Source of the DNA: Gordonia phthalatica
GTDB lineage: Bacteria; Actinomycetota; Actinomycetes; Mycobacteriales; Mycobacteriaceae
DNA: 64,000 bases
Direction of reading: 5' to 3'
NCBI RefSeq assembly: GCF_001305675.1
Contig: NZ_CP011853.1
Span: 1,984,001 to 2,048,000 of the forward strand
The notes under the pieces were generated by a model that was not told the origin of the DNA, ran no database searches, and saw only the letters and a program-made list of their open reading frames with translations. Every line of letters starts with the position of its first letter. The stretch's first letter is position 1. Shown here one piece after another: positions 48,928 to 57,984 of this stretch. A program made the position numbers and the translations under genes.

Positions 48928-48975
48928 GTGAGCGCTGGGACCCTGCGGTCACGATCGCAGGGTCCCAGCGCTCAC
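48928..48975. terminator. 20-bp perfect hairpin downstream of the esterase gene
   Basis: Two 20-bp arms (48928-48947 and 48956-48975) are exact reverse complements around an 8-nt loop; the arms begin GTGAGCGCTGGGACC. It lies 50 bp beyond the esterase stop and probably ends its transcript, though no U tract is seen. Confidence 0.6.
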
Positions 48976-49025
48976 AGCAGTCCGGAGATTTGCTCGACCG
49001 GACTGTCAAAGGCCGGCGGAACGGG

Positions 49026-50027
49026 TTACGCGCCGATGCTCCGCGCGAGCTGCGGCCACGACTTGTGCAGCTGATCCTGCCAGTAGTGCCAGGAGTGCGA
49101 GCCCGCCGCGGGCCGGTCGACGGTGGCCGGGATGTGGAGGTCTGCGAGCTTGGATGCGAGCATCTCGGTGCAGACGCGAGTGGCGGCCTCGATGGTGCCG
49201 CCGACGACGATCTGATCACTCAGTGTGTCCGGGTCCGGGGTGTAGGCTGGCGTGTCGTACTTTCCGGGCACGCCGGTCGCTGCACTCAGGTAGAGCGACA
49301 GGCCCTTCAACTTCGCGGCGTTGACGATCGGATCGTGCTCCTTCCACTGACCGCCCTCGTACGGTCCCCACATGTTCTCGGGGTCGGCGCCGCCGCGGCT
49401 CTTGACGACCATGCGGATGTACATCATGCCCATGTCCGACGACGAGCTCGCGCAGCCGCTGTACGAGCCGACTGACTTGTAGAGGCCCTTGTGCTCGATG
49501 GCGAGGTTCAGGACCGACGTCGCCGACGAGGAGATGCCCGCGATCGAATTCTTGCCGTTCGTCTTGTACGTGGAGTCGACGACCGACGGAAGCTCCTTGC
49601 CGAGGAAGGTCGACCACTTGTTGACGCCGAGCTTCTTGTCGGCGTTCACCCAGTCCGTGTAATAGGTGTAGGCGCCCTGCATCGGCGTGATGACGTAGAC
49701 GTTCTTGTTCGCGAAGAACTTCTTGATGTCGGTCTTGGCCTGCCAGCTGGCGGAGTCCTCGCCGCCTCCGGCGCCGTTGAGCAGGTAGAGCACACCCGCC
49801 GGTTTGTCGCGGTTCTTCGGCAGCAGGACCGACAGCGGGATATTGCGATTCATGGACGCGGAATGGACCACGATGTCCGCACTCTGTGCTCCGGTTGAGG
49901 TGGAGGAGACCAAGCTGGTTCCCGGTGCGGCCGAGGTGACGGCAGGGGACGCGGTGGAGGCGAGTAGGGCCGTTCCGGCAGCGATGGACACGGCTGCGGC
50001 GACGAGCCGACGAGGCGAACGAATCAC
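49026..50027 (-). CDS. Secreted Ag85-type esterase / mycolyltransferase-like protein
   Basis: 333-residue exported protein. A signal peptide (RSPRRLVAAAVSIAAGTALLASTASPAVTSA, probable cleavage after SA) precedes an esterase-D fold: VLYLLNGAGGGEDSASW, nucleophile region AGISSSATSVLNLA with Ser in GISSS, and the catalytic His in GSHSWHYWQDQL. This matches corynebacterial-type mycolyltransferases that place mycolates on trehalose or arabinogalactan. The elbow GISSS lacks the second Gly of GxSxG, as some family members do. The GTG start at 50027 is uncertain; AAGGA is 12 nt upstream. Confidence 0.8.
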   Translation of the reverse strand: MIRSPRRLVAAAVSIAAGTALLASTASPAVTSAAPGTSLVSSTSTGAQSADIVVHSASMNRNIPLSVLLPKNRDKPAGVLYLLNGAGGGEDSASWQAKTDIKKFFANKNVYVITPMQGAYTYYTDWVNADKKLGVNKWSTFLGKELPSVVDSTYKTNGKNSIAGISSSATSVLNLAIEHKGLYKSVGSYSGCASSSSDMGMMYIRMVVKSRGGADPENMWGPYEGGQWKEHDPIVNAAKLKGLSLYLSAATGVPGKYDTPAYTPDPDTLSDQIVVGGTIEAATRVCTEMLASKLADLHIPATVDRPAAGSHSWHYWQDQLHKSWPQLARSIGA

Positions 50028-50091
50028 GATGTTGTCAATTCCTTGGTGGTTTAACTGGCCCGGCAAGGGGAGTGGATCAAGTGTGCCGATG

Positions 50092-50113
50092 CCGACATAT
50101 CGTGACATGTCGG
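50092..50113. promoter_or_regulatory. Palindrome upstream of the esterase gene
   Basis: CCGACAT-N8-ATGTCGG lies 65 bp upstream of the esterase start in the 178-bp gap to the ABC genes. Possible operator; no family assigned. Nothing else is visible in the gap. Confidence 0.4.
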
Positions 50114-50205
50114 TGATGTGAAGTACATTCGCGATCGTCGTTTGACACGGGACACACGGGTAGTTGGCACAAACAGAGGACACGGGGTCGAGGAGTGCTG
50201 TCCGG

Positions 50206-52008
50206 CTATTCCGGGGGAGACACCCCGTACAGCCGCGCGAACTCACCGCCGGCGGCGAGTAGTTCGTCGGCAGTTCCGTGCTCGATGATCCGGCCGTCCG
50301 CGAGCACGGCGATGCTGTCGGCGGTCGCGAGAGTGGAGTAGCGGTGCGTCACGATCAGGGTCGTCGTGCGATGCCGGAGCGCTTCCAAGCCGCGGCCGAT
50401 GACCAGCTCTGTGCGGGGGTCGGCGGCGCTGGTGGCCTCGTCGAGAATGAGGATGTCCGGATCACCGGCGAGGGCGCGTGCCACAGTCAGCAACTGCTTC
50501 TCGCCGGCGCTGATGATGTCGTTGTCGCCGGAGACGTCGGTGTCGCGGCCGTTCGGGAGTCCGGCTAAGAGCAGGTCGATCATCCAGCTGTCTGGGACCC
50601 GCCCCTCCTTGGTGCCGAAGTCGACGTTCTCTCCCGCGGTCCCGCTGAACAGCCACGGGTCCTGGGTCACGACGGCGAGCTGCGCGCGCACCCGGCCCCG
50701 GGCCATGTCGGCGATGTCTTCGCCGTCGATCGTGATGACACCGGCCGACGGCTCGACGAATCGCTGCAGCAGGCTGGTGATCGTGGTCTTGCCGGAGCCC
50801 GTCGCACCGACCAGCGCGGTGGTGCGCCCGGCGGCCAACTCCAGGTCGACGCCCATCAAGACGAGCTTGTCGTCGTACCCGAAGTGCACGTCGTCGAAGA
50901 CGATGCGCGGAGGCATGCGGTGGCGCCCGGGTGATGCCACCACGGGGTCGTCGACCGCGGGTCCGTCCTCCTCAGACTCGCCGAGGAATGCACGGACGCG
51001 CCCGAACGAGATGAACCCGGACTGGAGTCGGGGGAGAGTGCTGGTCAGCTCGGAGATCGGGGACGACAACTGCTGTGCGTACATGACGACCGCCTGCAGG
51101 ACGCCGAGCGTGACCGCGCCCTCGAGCATTCGGAGGGCACCGAGCACTGCGATGACTACGAACACGATCGCATTGAGAAACGTGAGGGTCGGCGTCAGTG
51201 TGGCGCTCCACGTCTGTCCGGTCTGACCGGCACGTTGCAAGCGGTCGTTCAACTCGTCGAACTCGGCGGCCGTCTGCCGATCGCCGTCGTAGGCGGCGAT
51301 CATGTCGCGGGCGCTGTAGACGTCCTCGACATGCGCCGTGATCGCGGCGGTCGTCTTCCACTGCCGCTCCATGTGAGGTTTCGCGAGGCGCAGCACGACG
51401 ATCGCGAGGACCGTGGTGACGGGGATCGTCGCAAAGATGATGAGCGCGAAGAACGGCGAGATGACGAGCAGCATGGTCGCGACAGCGAGGATCGTCAGGA
51501 TCAGAACGGGCAACTGGACGAAGATCGGGCCGATCACCGACGAGAAGTTGTCGACGTCGACGGTCATCGCGTTCAGCACCTCGCCGCGGCGCCGCCCTTC
51601 GAGCGCCGCGACGGGAAGCCGGTGGATCTTGTTCTCGACTCTCTCGCGGATGCGTCGGATTGCCCGCTGAACTGCGGTGTTGACGAGTAATCCGCCGCAG
51701 ATCCGACTGGAGGTGAGGACGACGAGCGCGACACCCACGACGGCGGCGACCGCCCACAGGCTGTGCCAGTCGATTCCGACACCCGCGTGTGCGCCCAAGC
51801 GGTCGGCGATGTCGCCGAGGTCGCCGGCACCGTGGGCCAGCTTGGTGCCGACCACGCCCGAGAAGATGATGTCGGTCATCCGCGCCAGCAGCAGCGGAAT
51901 GACGACCGACGTCGCCGCAGCGATCAGTGCAAGCACCAATGCGAATGTGAGACGCCGATCGGAACCGAGGAACGCGCGGACCTCGCGCACCGCTTGAACG
52001 ACGTTCAT
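50206..52008 (-). CDS. ABC exporter subunit with degenerate signature motif
   Basis: 600-residue half-transporter: six transmembrane helices (about 20-320) and a nucleotide-binding domain with Walker A VGATGSGKTT, Q-loop VVTQDPWLFSG, Walker B ILILDEATSAAD with intact catalytic Glu, and H-loop THRYS. The signature reads ISAGEKQ instead of LSGGQ. Paired with the next gene (ATGA overlap), this gives one competent and one degenerate ATP site, as in TM287/288- or Rv0194-like heterodimers. Substrate unknown; drugs or lipids are typical. Confidence 0.9.
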   Translation of the reverse strand: MNVVQAVREVRAFLGSDRRLTFALVLALIAAATSVVIPLLLARMTDIIFSGVVGTKLAHGAGDLGDIADRLGAHAGVGIDWHSLWAVAAVVGVALVVLTSSRICGGLLVNTAVQRAIRRIRERVENKIHRLPVAALEGRRRGEVLNAMTVDVDNFSSVIGPIFVQLPVLILTILAVATMLLVISPFFALIIFATIPVTTVLAIVVLRLAKPHMERQWKTTAAITAHVEDVYSARDMIAAYDGDRQTAAEFDELNDRLQRAGQTGQTWSATLTPTLTFLNAIVFVVIAVLGALRMLEGAVTLGVLQAVVMYAQQLSSPISELTSTLPRLQSGFISFGRVRAFLGESEEDGPAVDDPVVASPGRHRMPPRIVFDDVHFGYDDKLVLMGVDLELAAGRTTALVGATGSGKTTITSLLQRFVEPSAGVITIDGEDIADMARGRVRAQLAVVTQDPWLFSGTAGENVDFGTKEGRVPDSWMIDLLLAGLPNGRDTDVSGDNDIISAGEKQLLTVARALAGDPDILILDEATSAADPRTELVIGRGLEALRHRTTTLIVTHRYSTLATADSIAVLADGRIIEHGTADELLAAGGEFARLYGVSPPE

Positions 52009-53777
52009 CGCGTACCAGCCGGGGTCGACGCGGTCGGAGCCTGGGCGTCGGCGAACTCGCGGTACACGGCGCAGCGCTGCACCAGCTGTTCGTGCGTGCC
52101 GATGTCGACGATGGTCCGACCGTCCAGAACGGCGATCCGTTCAGCGGACCGAACGTTCTCGATCTGCTGGTCGGCGATCAGAATGGTCGCGTCGGGAAGT
52201 GTCTCGCGGACACCGCGGAGCACCGCGTCGGCGGTGCTCCGGTCCATCGCCGAGAAGGCCGCGTCCAGGCAGAGGACACGCGGATTGCGGACCAGAGCCC
52301 GTGCGATGGCGAGACGCTGCCGCTGACCGCCGGAGAAGTTGGCTCCCCCCTGAGCGACCTCCGCGTCGAGCCCGCCGCGGTCGACCACGGTCTCTGCCAC
52401 CTGCGTCGCTTCGAGTGCTCGCCACAATGCGGCGTCGTCCGCCTCAGAGGCACCGAGTCGCAGATTCGAGGCGACGGTGCCCGCGACCAACGCGCGACCC
52501 TGCCCGACGTGTGCGACGGCCGCGCGCAAGTCGGCGAGCGGCCAGTCTCGCGTCGACAGCGCGCCCACGTCGACCGTCCCGGACGACGGGTCCAGGAGTC
52601 GCGGGACCAGGGAGATGAGGGACGACTTGCCGCTCGAGGTGCTGCCGATGATCGCCGACATCGATCCCGCACGACAGTGGAACGTCGCGAAAGCGACTGC
52701 CGGATGCTCGGCGCCCGGGTACTGCACGGACACGTCCCGGAACGAGAGTGGCAGGCGTCCGGCGCGGGCCAGGCGCCCCTCGTCGGGGAGGCCCGACGGC
52801 TTCTCGAGGACCTCGTTGAGGCGGTCGGCGCTGACCCGGGCCCGCGGGAAGACCGCGGCCAGGGTGATGAAGAGGGTGATGCCGACGACGATCTGGCTGA
52901 GGTACCCGGTGAACGCCGTCAGCCCGCCGATCGTGAGCTGCCCGTCCTCGATGAGACGGGCACCGAACAGGCTGGTCGCGACGATCGCCACGTTGGAGAT
53001 CAAGAGGACGCCGGGCAGCAGCATCAACTGGATCGCGCCCACCCTTCGGGCGACGTCGGTGAGGTCGCGGTTGGCGTCGTCGAATCGCGCGCTCGCAGTG
53101 TGCTCCCGTCGGAAGGCGCGGATGATCCGGGTTCCGCCGAGTTGCTCGCGCAAGACGCGGTTCACGGTGTCGACGGCGATCTGCAGCTTCGACACGAGGG
53201 GAGTGACGAAGTTCACGAAGACGCCGACACCGATCCCGAGCACGATCGCCGTGACCACGATCACCGGAGCCAGGTCGACGGAGACCTGCAGGGACAGGAT
53301 GACGGCACCGACGGTGATGATCGGCGCCGTGACCGCGACGCTGGTGGTCAGGAAGATGGCCTGGGTGACGACACCCGTGTCGAGGGACGTCCGGGTCAGC
53401 ATCGTCGGGGTGCCGAGCTCCTGGTAGGCGGCGGTGGAGAAGTCGGTGGCACGCCGGTACACGCGACTGCGGAGGTCTGCGGCGGCGCGTGTGGACAGCG
53501 CCGAGCCCAGGGCGATCGCCGCGAGCGAGGCCACCAGGCCGCCGATCGCGACACCGAGCATCACCGATCCCATCCGCTCGATGTACGGGATGTCGCCGGC
53601 GATGACGCCGTTGTCGACGATCGCTGCGTTGAGCGTCGGCTGCGCGAGACTGGCCGCCATCGCGACCACCTGGGCGACCACCACGCCGACGAGCAGCTTC
53701 ACGCGACCGCGGAGTGCGATACCGCCCAGTCGACGCAGCGAGCGGCTCTTCGGCCGGCGGTCGGCAGGGTGCTTCAC
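52005..53777 (-). CDS. ABC exporter subunit with degenerate Walker B and H-loop
   Basis: 590-residue half-transporter, first gene of the pair. Six helices (about 25-320); Walker A IGSTSSGKSS and a good signature NFSGGQRQRLAIARAL, but Walker B is VLCLDAAFSAMD, with Ala in place of the catalytic Glu, and the switch His is replaced (ADQQIEN). The defects are complementary to the partner's defective signature. GTG start with AAGGGAG about 10 nt upstream. It is divergent from the mannosyltransferase gene; the 177-bp gap has that gene's promoter. Confidence 0.9.
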   Translation of the reverse strand: MKHPADRRPKSRSLRRLGGIALRGRVKLLVGVVVAQVVAMAASLAQPTLNAAIVDNGVIAGDIPYIERMGSVMLGVAIGGLVASLAAIALGSALSTRAAADLRSRVYRRATDFSTAAYQELGTPTMLTRTSLDTGVVTQAIFLTTSVAVTAPIITVGAVILSLQVSVDLAPVIVVTAIVLGIGVGVFVNFVTPLVSKLQIAVDTVNRVLREQLGGTRIIRAFRREHTASARFDDANRDLTDVARRVGAIQLMLLPGVLLISNVAIVATSLFGARLIEDGQLTIGGLTAFTGYLSQIVVGITLFITLAAVFPRARVSADRLNEVLEKPSGLPDEGRLARAGRLPLSFRDVSVQYPGAEHPAVAFATFHCRAGSMSAIIGSTSSGKSSLISLVPRLLDPSSGTVDVGALSTRDWPLADLRAAVAHVGQGRALVAGTVASNLRLGASEADDAALWRALEATQVAETVVDRGGLDAEVAQGGANFSGGQRQRLAIARALVRNPRVLCLDAAFSAMDRSTADAVLRGVRETLPDATILIADQQIENVRSAERIAVLDGRTIVDIGTHEQLVQRCAVYREFADAQAPTASTPAGTR

Positions 53778-53954
53778 GGCGTCGAACTCCCTTCAGACGC
53801 TGTCGTGCGAGCGACCGACACGGCGTCGGTACGTCGAGGATCGCGGAGACGGAACTCCACGGATGGAATGAACCGGTCCTCAGTCAGGATATTAGGGGTC
53901 CCGCACCGGTCACGTCGCCGGTCGGCCATGTCGTTCAAGCCGTATCATCACCGA

Positions 53955-55286
53955 GTGAAGATCAGCGGAGCGACGACGCGCTCGGTGACATGGTCGATGG
54001 TGGTTCTCGCGGCAGTGGGTGCTCTCCTGATCGTGGCGTGGCAGATCTGGGTGGTTCCGATCAACCATCCGGTCTACGGCTTGTTCAACATGAACATCGA
54101 CACCCGCGTGTACCGCGGCGGTGCGATCGCCGTGTGGGACGGCCATCCCCTCTACAACCTGCCGGTGTACAAGGTGTGGCAGTTCACCTACACGCCCTTC
54201 GCCGCGATCATCCTTGTACCGCTCGCATGGATGCCCGAGCACACCGCGCAGTTCGTCTGGAACATCGGCAACGTCATGTGCCTGCTGGCCCTGGTCGGGG
54301 TGTCGCTGCGTTCGCTGCGATTCCGGATCGACGGTCGGTTCATCGCCTTCACCGTTCTGTTCGCGATCACGGTGATCGGCCTGGAACCGGTCCACACCAC
54401 CTTCTGGAACGGGCAGATCAACCTGGTCCTGGCGCTGATGGTGATCGGCGACCAGATGCGGCGCAGTGAACGGCTGCGCGGCATCGGCATCGGCCTCGCT
54501 GCCGGAATCAAGCTCACACCGATCTTCTTCACCGCGTACCTCATCATCACGAAGCAGTGGCGCGCTGCGGTCACCGCCGTCACCGTCTTCATCGGAACGA
54601 TCCTGATCGGTCTCTTCGTGCTCCGCACCGAGGCCTGGAACTTCTGGACGACGACCCTCACCGAGACCGGTCGGATCGGCCCGCTCGACCACCCCGCCAA
54701 CCAGTCGCTGAACGGGTTCTTCGCACGCCTGGTCCCGATGGGGTTGGGGCACACACCGAGTTGGTTGTGGATCCCGACAGGCCTCGTCGTGGGCCTGCTC
54801 GGGCTGTGGGCGGCCTTCGCCGCGCACAAGGCGGGGCAGGAGCTCCTCGCCCTCACGATCACCGGCATGACCTCGTGCGCGGTGTCGCCGTTCTCGTGGG
54901 GACACCACTGGGTGTGGGTGGTGCCGCTGCTGCTGATCGCCGTGACGTACTGCGTCGAGCGGACCGACCGTCGTCGTCCGCTCACGTGGCTCTGGTGGGC
55001 GGCTCCGGTCGCCGTCATCGGGTTGACGTTCACCTGGTGGCATCGCGTCGTGACCGTGACGCCGAGCGGACACGAACGCCTCCGATTCACCTTCGGGGTG
55101 TTCCGGTTCATCCGGGCGCCGGAGGGCCCGGAGTGGGAACTGCCGTTCCGCTTGATCGGCAGCGGCGCCTACATCCTTCTCCTTCTGTTGGTGATCGCCG
55201 TGACGCTGTGGGTGTGCGACGGATGGCGCGCGATACGATTCAACGCGAACAGCACTCCGTCCACACCGGTGACCGAAGTGCAGTGA
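53955..55286 (+). CDS. GT87-family (DUF2029) polyprenyl-phosphate mannosyltransferase
   Basis: 443-residue polytopic membrane glycosyltransferase of the GT-C fold. FNMNIDTRVYRGGAIAVWDGHPLYNLPVYKVWQFTYTPFAAI holds the acidic loop residue (Asp in NIDTRVY), and FWNGQINLVLALMVIGD and NQSLNGFFARLVP are family hallmarks. Relatives add alpha-1,2-mannose to LM/LAM or PIMs from polyprenyl-phosphate mannose (Rv2181, PimE). The GTG at 53955 lies 6 nt after TATCAT; ATG 53928 is an alternative. The nearby PIM operon supports a role in mannolipid synthesis, but the exact step is not clear. Confidence 0.85.
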   Translation: MKISGATTRSVTWSMVVLAAVGALLIVAWQIWVVPINHPVYGLFNMNIDTRVYRGGAIAVWDGHPLYNLPVYKVWQFTYTPFAAIILVPLAWMPEHTAQFVWNIGNVMCLLALVGVSLRSLRFRIDGRFIAFTVLFAITVIGLEPVHTTFWNGQINLVLALMVIGDQMRRSERLRGIGIGLAAGIKLTPIFFTAYLIITKQWRAAVTAVTVFIGTILIGLFVLRTEAWNFWTTTLTETGRIGPLDHPANQSLNGFFARLVPMGLGHTPSWLWIPTGLVVGLLGLWAAFAAHKAGQELLALTITGMTSCAVSPFSWGHHWVWVVPLLLIAVTYCVERTDRRRPLTWLWWAAPVAVIGLTFTWWHRVVTVTPSGHERLRFTFGVFRFIRAPEGPEWELPFRLIGSGAYILLLLLVIAVTLWVCDGWRAIRFNANSTPSTPVTEVQ

Positions 55287-55347
55287 GTCGACCGTGACCA
55301 CGGTCGGCGCAAACCACCCGTCGACATCGAATCGAGGAGCCACCGCC

Positions 55348-57450
55348 GTGCCCGACAACGTCGCGTCCGCTGAAAGAGTCCGCCTGCCCGAGACCATCCG
55401 GGTTCCGGCGGGCACTACCGCGGGCGCCGCGATGCGGGATGCCGATCTGCCCGACGGTGTGGAACTGCCGAACAAGGGCCCGCAGGCCATCGTCGTCGTG
55501 CGCGAGGCCGACGGCACGCTCCGCGACCTCTCGTGGGCGCCGTCCGTCGACACGCACGTCACTCCGGTCCCCGCCGACTCCGACGAGGGTCGCAGCGTGA
55601 TCCGTCACTCGTGCGCGCACGTCCTGGCGCAGGCCGTCCAGGATCTGAACCCGACGGCGCACCTGGGCATCGGTCCGCCCATCACCGACGGCTTCTACTA
55701 CGACTTCCAGGTCGAGGATCCCTTCACGCCCGAGGACCTCAAGGCCCTCGAGAAGCAGATGAAGAAGATCATCAAGTCGGGCCAGCGGTTCTCGCGCCGC
55801 GTCTACGAGTCCAAGGACGAGGCGCGCGGCGAACTCGCCAACGAGCCGTTCAAGCTCGAGCTGATCGACGACAAGGGTGCGGCCGACGACGACGAGATCA
55901 TGGAGGTCGGCGGCGCCGAACTCACGGCCTACGACAACCTGAACCCGCGGACCGGCGAGCGGATCTGGGGCGACCTCTGCCGCGGTCCGCACGTGCCGAC
56001 CACCAAGTACATCTCCGCGTTCAAGCTGACCCGCAGTTCCGCCGCCTACTGGCGCGGCGACCAGAGCCTGGCCGGCCTGCAGCGCGTGTACGGCACCGCG
56101 TGGGAGTCCACCGAGGCGATGGACCTCTACCTGGACCGGCTCGCCGAGGCCGAGAAGCGCGACCACCGACGCCTGGGCACCGAGCTCGACCTCTTCAGCT
56201 TCCCGGACGAGCTCGGGTCGGGCCTGCCGGTCTTCCACCCCAAGGGCGGCATCATCCGCAAGGAGATGGAGGACTACTCCCGCGAGCAGCACGCCGCCGC
56301 CGGGTACGAGTTCGTCAACACCCCGCACGTCACCAAGGGGCATCTGTTCGAGGTCTCCAAGCACCTCGACTGGTACGCCGACGGCATGTTCCCTCCGATG
56401 CATCTCGACGCCGAGTACAACGAGGACGGCACGGTCCGCAAGCCCGGCCAGGACTACTACGTCAAGCCGATGAACTGCCCGATGCACAACCTGATCTACC
56501 GGTCGCGCGGGCGCAGCTACCGCGAACTGCCGCTGCGGCTGTTCGAGTTCGGCTCGGTGTATCGCTACGAGAAGTCGGGCGTCGTCCACGGATTGACCCG
56601 CGCCCGCGGCTTCACGCAGGACGACGCGCACATCTACTGCACGCAGGAGCAGGTGGTCGAGGAGCTGACCGGCACCCTCAACTTCGTCCTGCAGCTGCTC
56701 AAGGACTACGGCCTCGACGACTTCTACCTGGAGCTCTCGACCAAGGACCCGGAGAAGTACGTCGGCTCCGACGAGGTGTGGGAGGAGGCGACCGAGACCC
56801 TCCGCAAGGTCGGCGAGGCGTCGGGCCTGGAGCTCGTGCCGGACCCCGCCGGTGCCGCGTTCTACGGCCCGAAGATCTCCGTGCAGGTCAAGGACGCGCT
56901 CGGTCGCACCTGGCAGATGTCCACCCTGCAGCTGGACTTCTTCGAGCCCGAGCTGTTCGAGCTCGAGTACACCGCGAACGACGGCACCAAGAAGCGCCCG
57001 GTGATGATCCACCGCGCACTGTTCGGGTCCATCGAGCGGTTCTTCGGCGTGCTGACCGAGCACTACGCGGGCGCGTTCCCGGTGTGGCTGTCGCCGGTCC
57101 AGGTGGTGGGCATCCCGGTCGCCGAGGCCTTCGCCCCGCACCTGCAGACCGTCGTCGGACGCCTCAAGAACCGCCGCGTGCGCGCCGAGGTCGACTACTC
57201 CGACGACCGCATGCAGAAGAAGATCCGCAACCACACCACCGCCAAGGTGCCGTTCATGCTGCTCGCCGGCGAGCGCGACGTGGAGGCCGGCGCGGTCAGC
57301 TTCCGCTTCCGCGACGGCACCCAGCTCAACGGCGTGCCGGTCGACGAGGCCATCGTCGCCATCGACGAGTGGGAGGAGTCGCGCCGCAACGACTCGCCGA
57401 CCGCCGAGACCATGCAGCAGTTCCTGGACGCGGCCCGGAAGCGCCGATGA
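55348..57450 (+). CDS. thrS: Threonine-tRNA ligase
   Basis: 700-residue class II synthetase charging tRNA-Thr. It has a TGS domain (about 10-75), the editing domain (IRHSCAHVLAQAVQ and the HxxxH/C-type site with DLCRGPHVP), the catalytic core with motif 2 FEFGSVYRYEKSGVVHGLTRARGF, zinc Cys in KPMNCPMHN, motif 3 RPVMIHRALFGSIERF and a C-terminal anticodon domain. The GTG at 55348 follows GAGGAG at 9 nt and fits the family length; GTG 55294 is upstream in frame. The leader is too short for a T-box. It starts the thrS-HIT-pgsA-patA-pimA operon. Confidence 0.97.
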   Translation: MPDNVASAERVRLPETIRVPAGTTAGAAMRDADLPDGVELPNKGPQAIVVVREADGTLRDLSWAPSVDTHVTPVPADSDEGRSVIRHSCAHVLAQAVQDLNPTAHLGIGPPITDGFYYDFQVEDPFTPEDLKALEKQMKKIIKSGQRFSRRVYESKDEARGELANEPFKLELIDDKGAADDDEIMEVGGAELTAYDNLNPRTGERIWGDLCRGPHVPTTKYISAFKLTRSSAAYWRGDQSLAGLQRVYGTAWESTEAMDLYLDRLAEAEKRDHRRLGTELDLFSFPDELGSGLPVFHPKGGIIRKEMEDYSREQHAAAGYEFVNTPHVTKGHLFEVSKHLDWYADGMFPPMHLDAEYNEDGTVRKPGQDYYVKPMNCPMHNLIYRSRGRSYRELPLRLFEFGSVYRYEKSGVVHGLTRARGFTQDDAHIYCTQEQVVEELTGTLNFVLQLLKDYGLDDFYLELSTKDPEKYVGSDEVWEEATETLRKVGEASGLELVPDPAGAAFYGPKISVQVKDALGRTWQMSTLQLDFFEPELFELEYTANDGTKKRPVMIHRALFGSIERFFGVLTEHYAGAFPVWLSPVQVVGIPVAEAFAPHLQTVVGRLKNRRVRAEVDYSDDRMQKKIRNHTTAKVPFMLLAGERDVEAGAVSFRFRDGTQLNGVPVDEAIVAIDEWEESRRNDSPTAETMQQFLDAARKRR

Positions 57451-57974
57451 CGGATCCGGATCACCTGCAGCGGCTGTGGACGCCGCACCGCATGAGCTAC
57501 ATCACCGCCGCCGCGCCGAAGAAGCCGGTCGACGGCGGTGAGCTCAGCGGGCACCCGTTCCTCGACATCCCCCGGATGTCCGACGAGGACGGTCTGATCG
57601 TCGCGCGCGGCGAGTCGGTGTACGCGGTGCTGAACCTGTACCCGTACAACCCGGGCCACACGATGGTGGTGCCGTACCGCCAGGTGGCGGACCTGGAGGA
57701 TCTGACTCGCGCCGAGAGCGACGAGCTGATGGCGTTCACGCAGCGGATCATCCGGACCATCAAGGCCGTGTCGCGGCCCGACGCGTTCAACGTCGGCCTC
57801 AACCTCGGCGCTGCGGCGGGCGGCTCGCTGTCGGAGCACATCCACCAACACATCGTGCCGCGGTGGACCGGTGATGCGAACTTCATCACCGTCGTCGGCG
57901 ACACCAAGGTGCTTCCGCAGCTCCTCCAGCAGACGCGCGGCCTGCTGGCGCAGGCGTGGAACGAACTCCACTAA
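57447..57974 (+). CDS. HIT-family protein, Ap4A phosphorylase type
   Basis: 175-residue nucleotide-binding protein. The histidine triad HIHQHIVPRW is at residues about 133-142, and YAVLNLYPYNPGHTMVVPYRQV is the substrate pocket. The mycobacterial orthologue (Rv2613c) is a diadenosine-tetraphosphate phosphorylase; Ap4A arises as a by-product of aminoacyl-tRNA synthetases, which makes the overlap with thrS (ATGA) sensible. Identity with that enzyme is inferred from order and motif. Confidence 0.88.
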   Translation: MTDPDHLQRLWTPHRMSYITAAAPKKPVDGGELSGHPFLDIPRMSDEDGLIVARGESVYAVLNLYPYNPGHTMVVPYRQVADLEDLTRAESDELMAFTQRIIRTIKAVSRPDAFNVGLNLGAAAGGSLSEHIHQHIVPRWTGDANFITVVGDTKVLPQLLQQTRGLLAQAWNELH

Positions 57975-57984
57975 AGGACCTCAC

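Noticed and set aside
55287..55347. T-box or other riboswitch before thrS, and TPP riboswitch before dxs
   Set aside because: The leader regions are too short and show no conserved riboswitch sequences.
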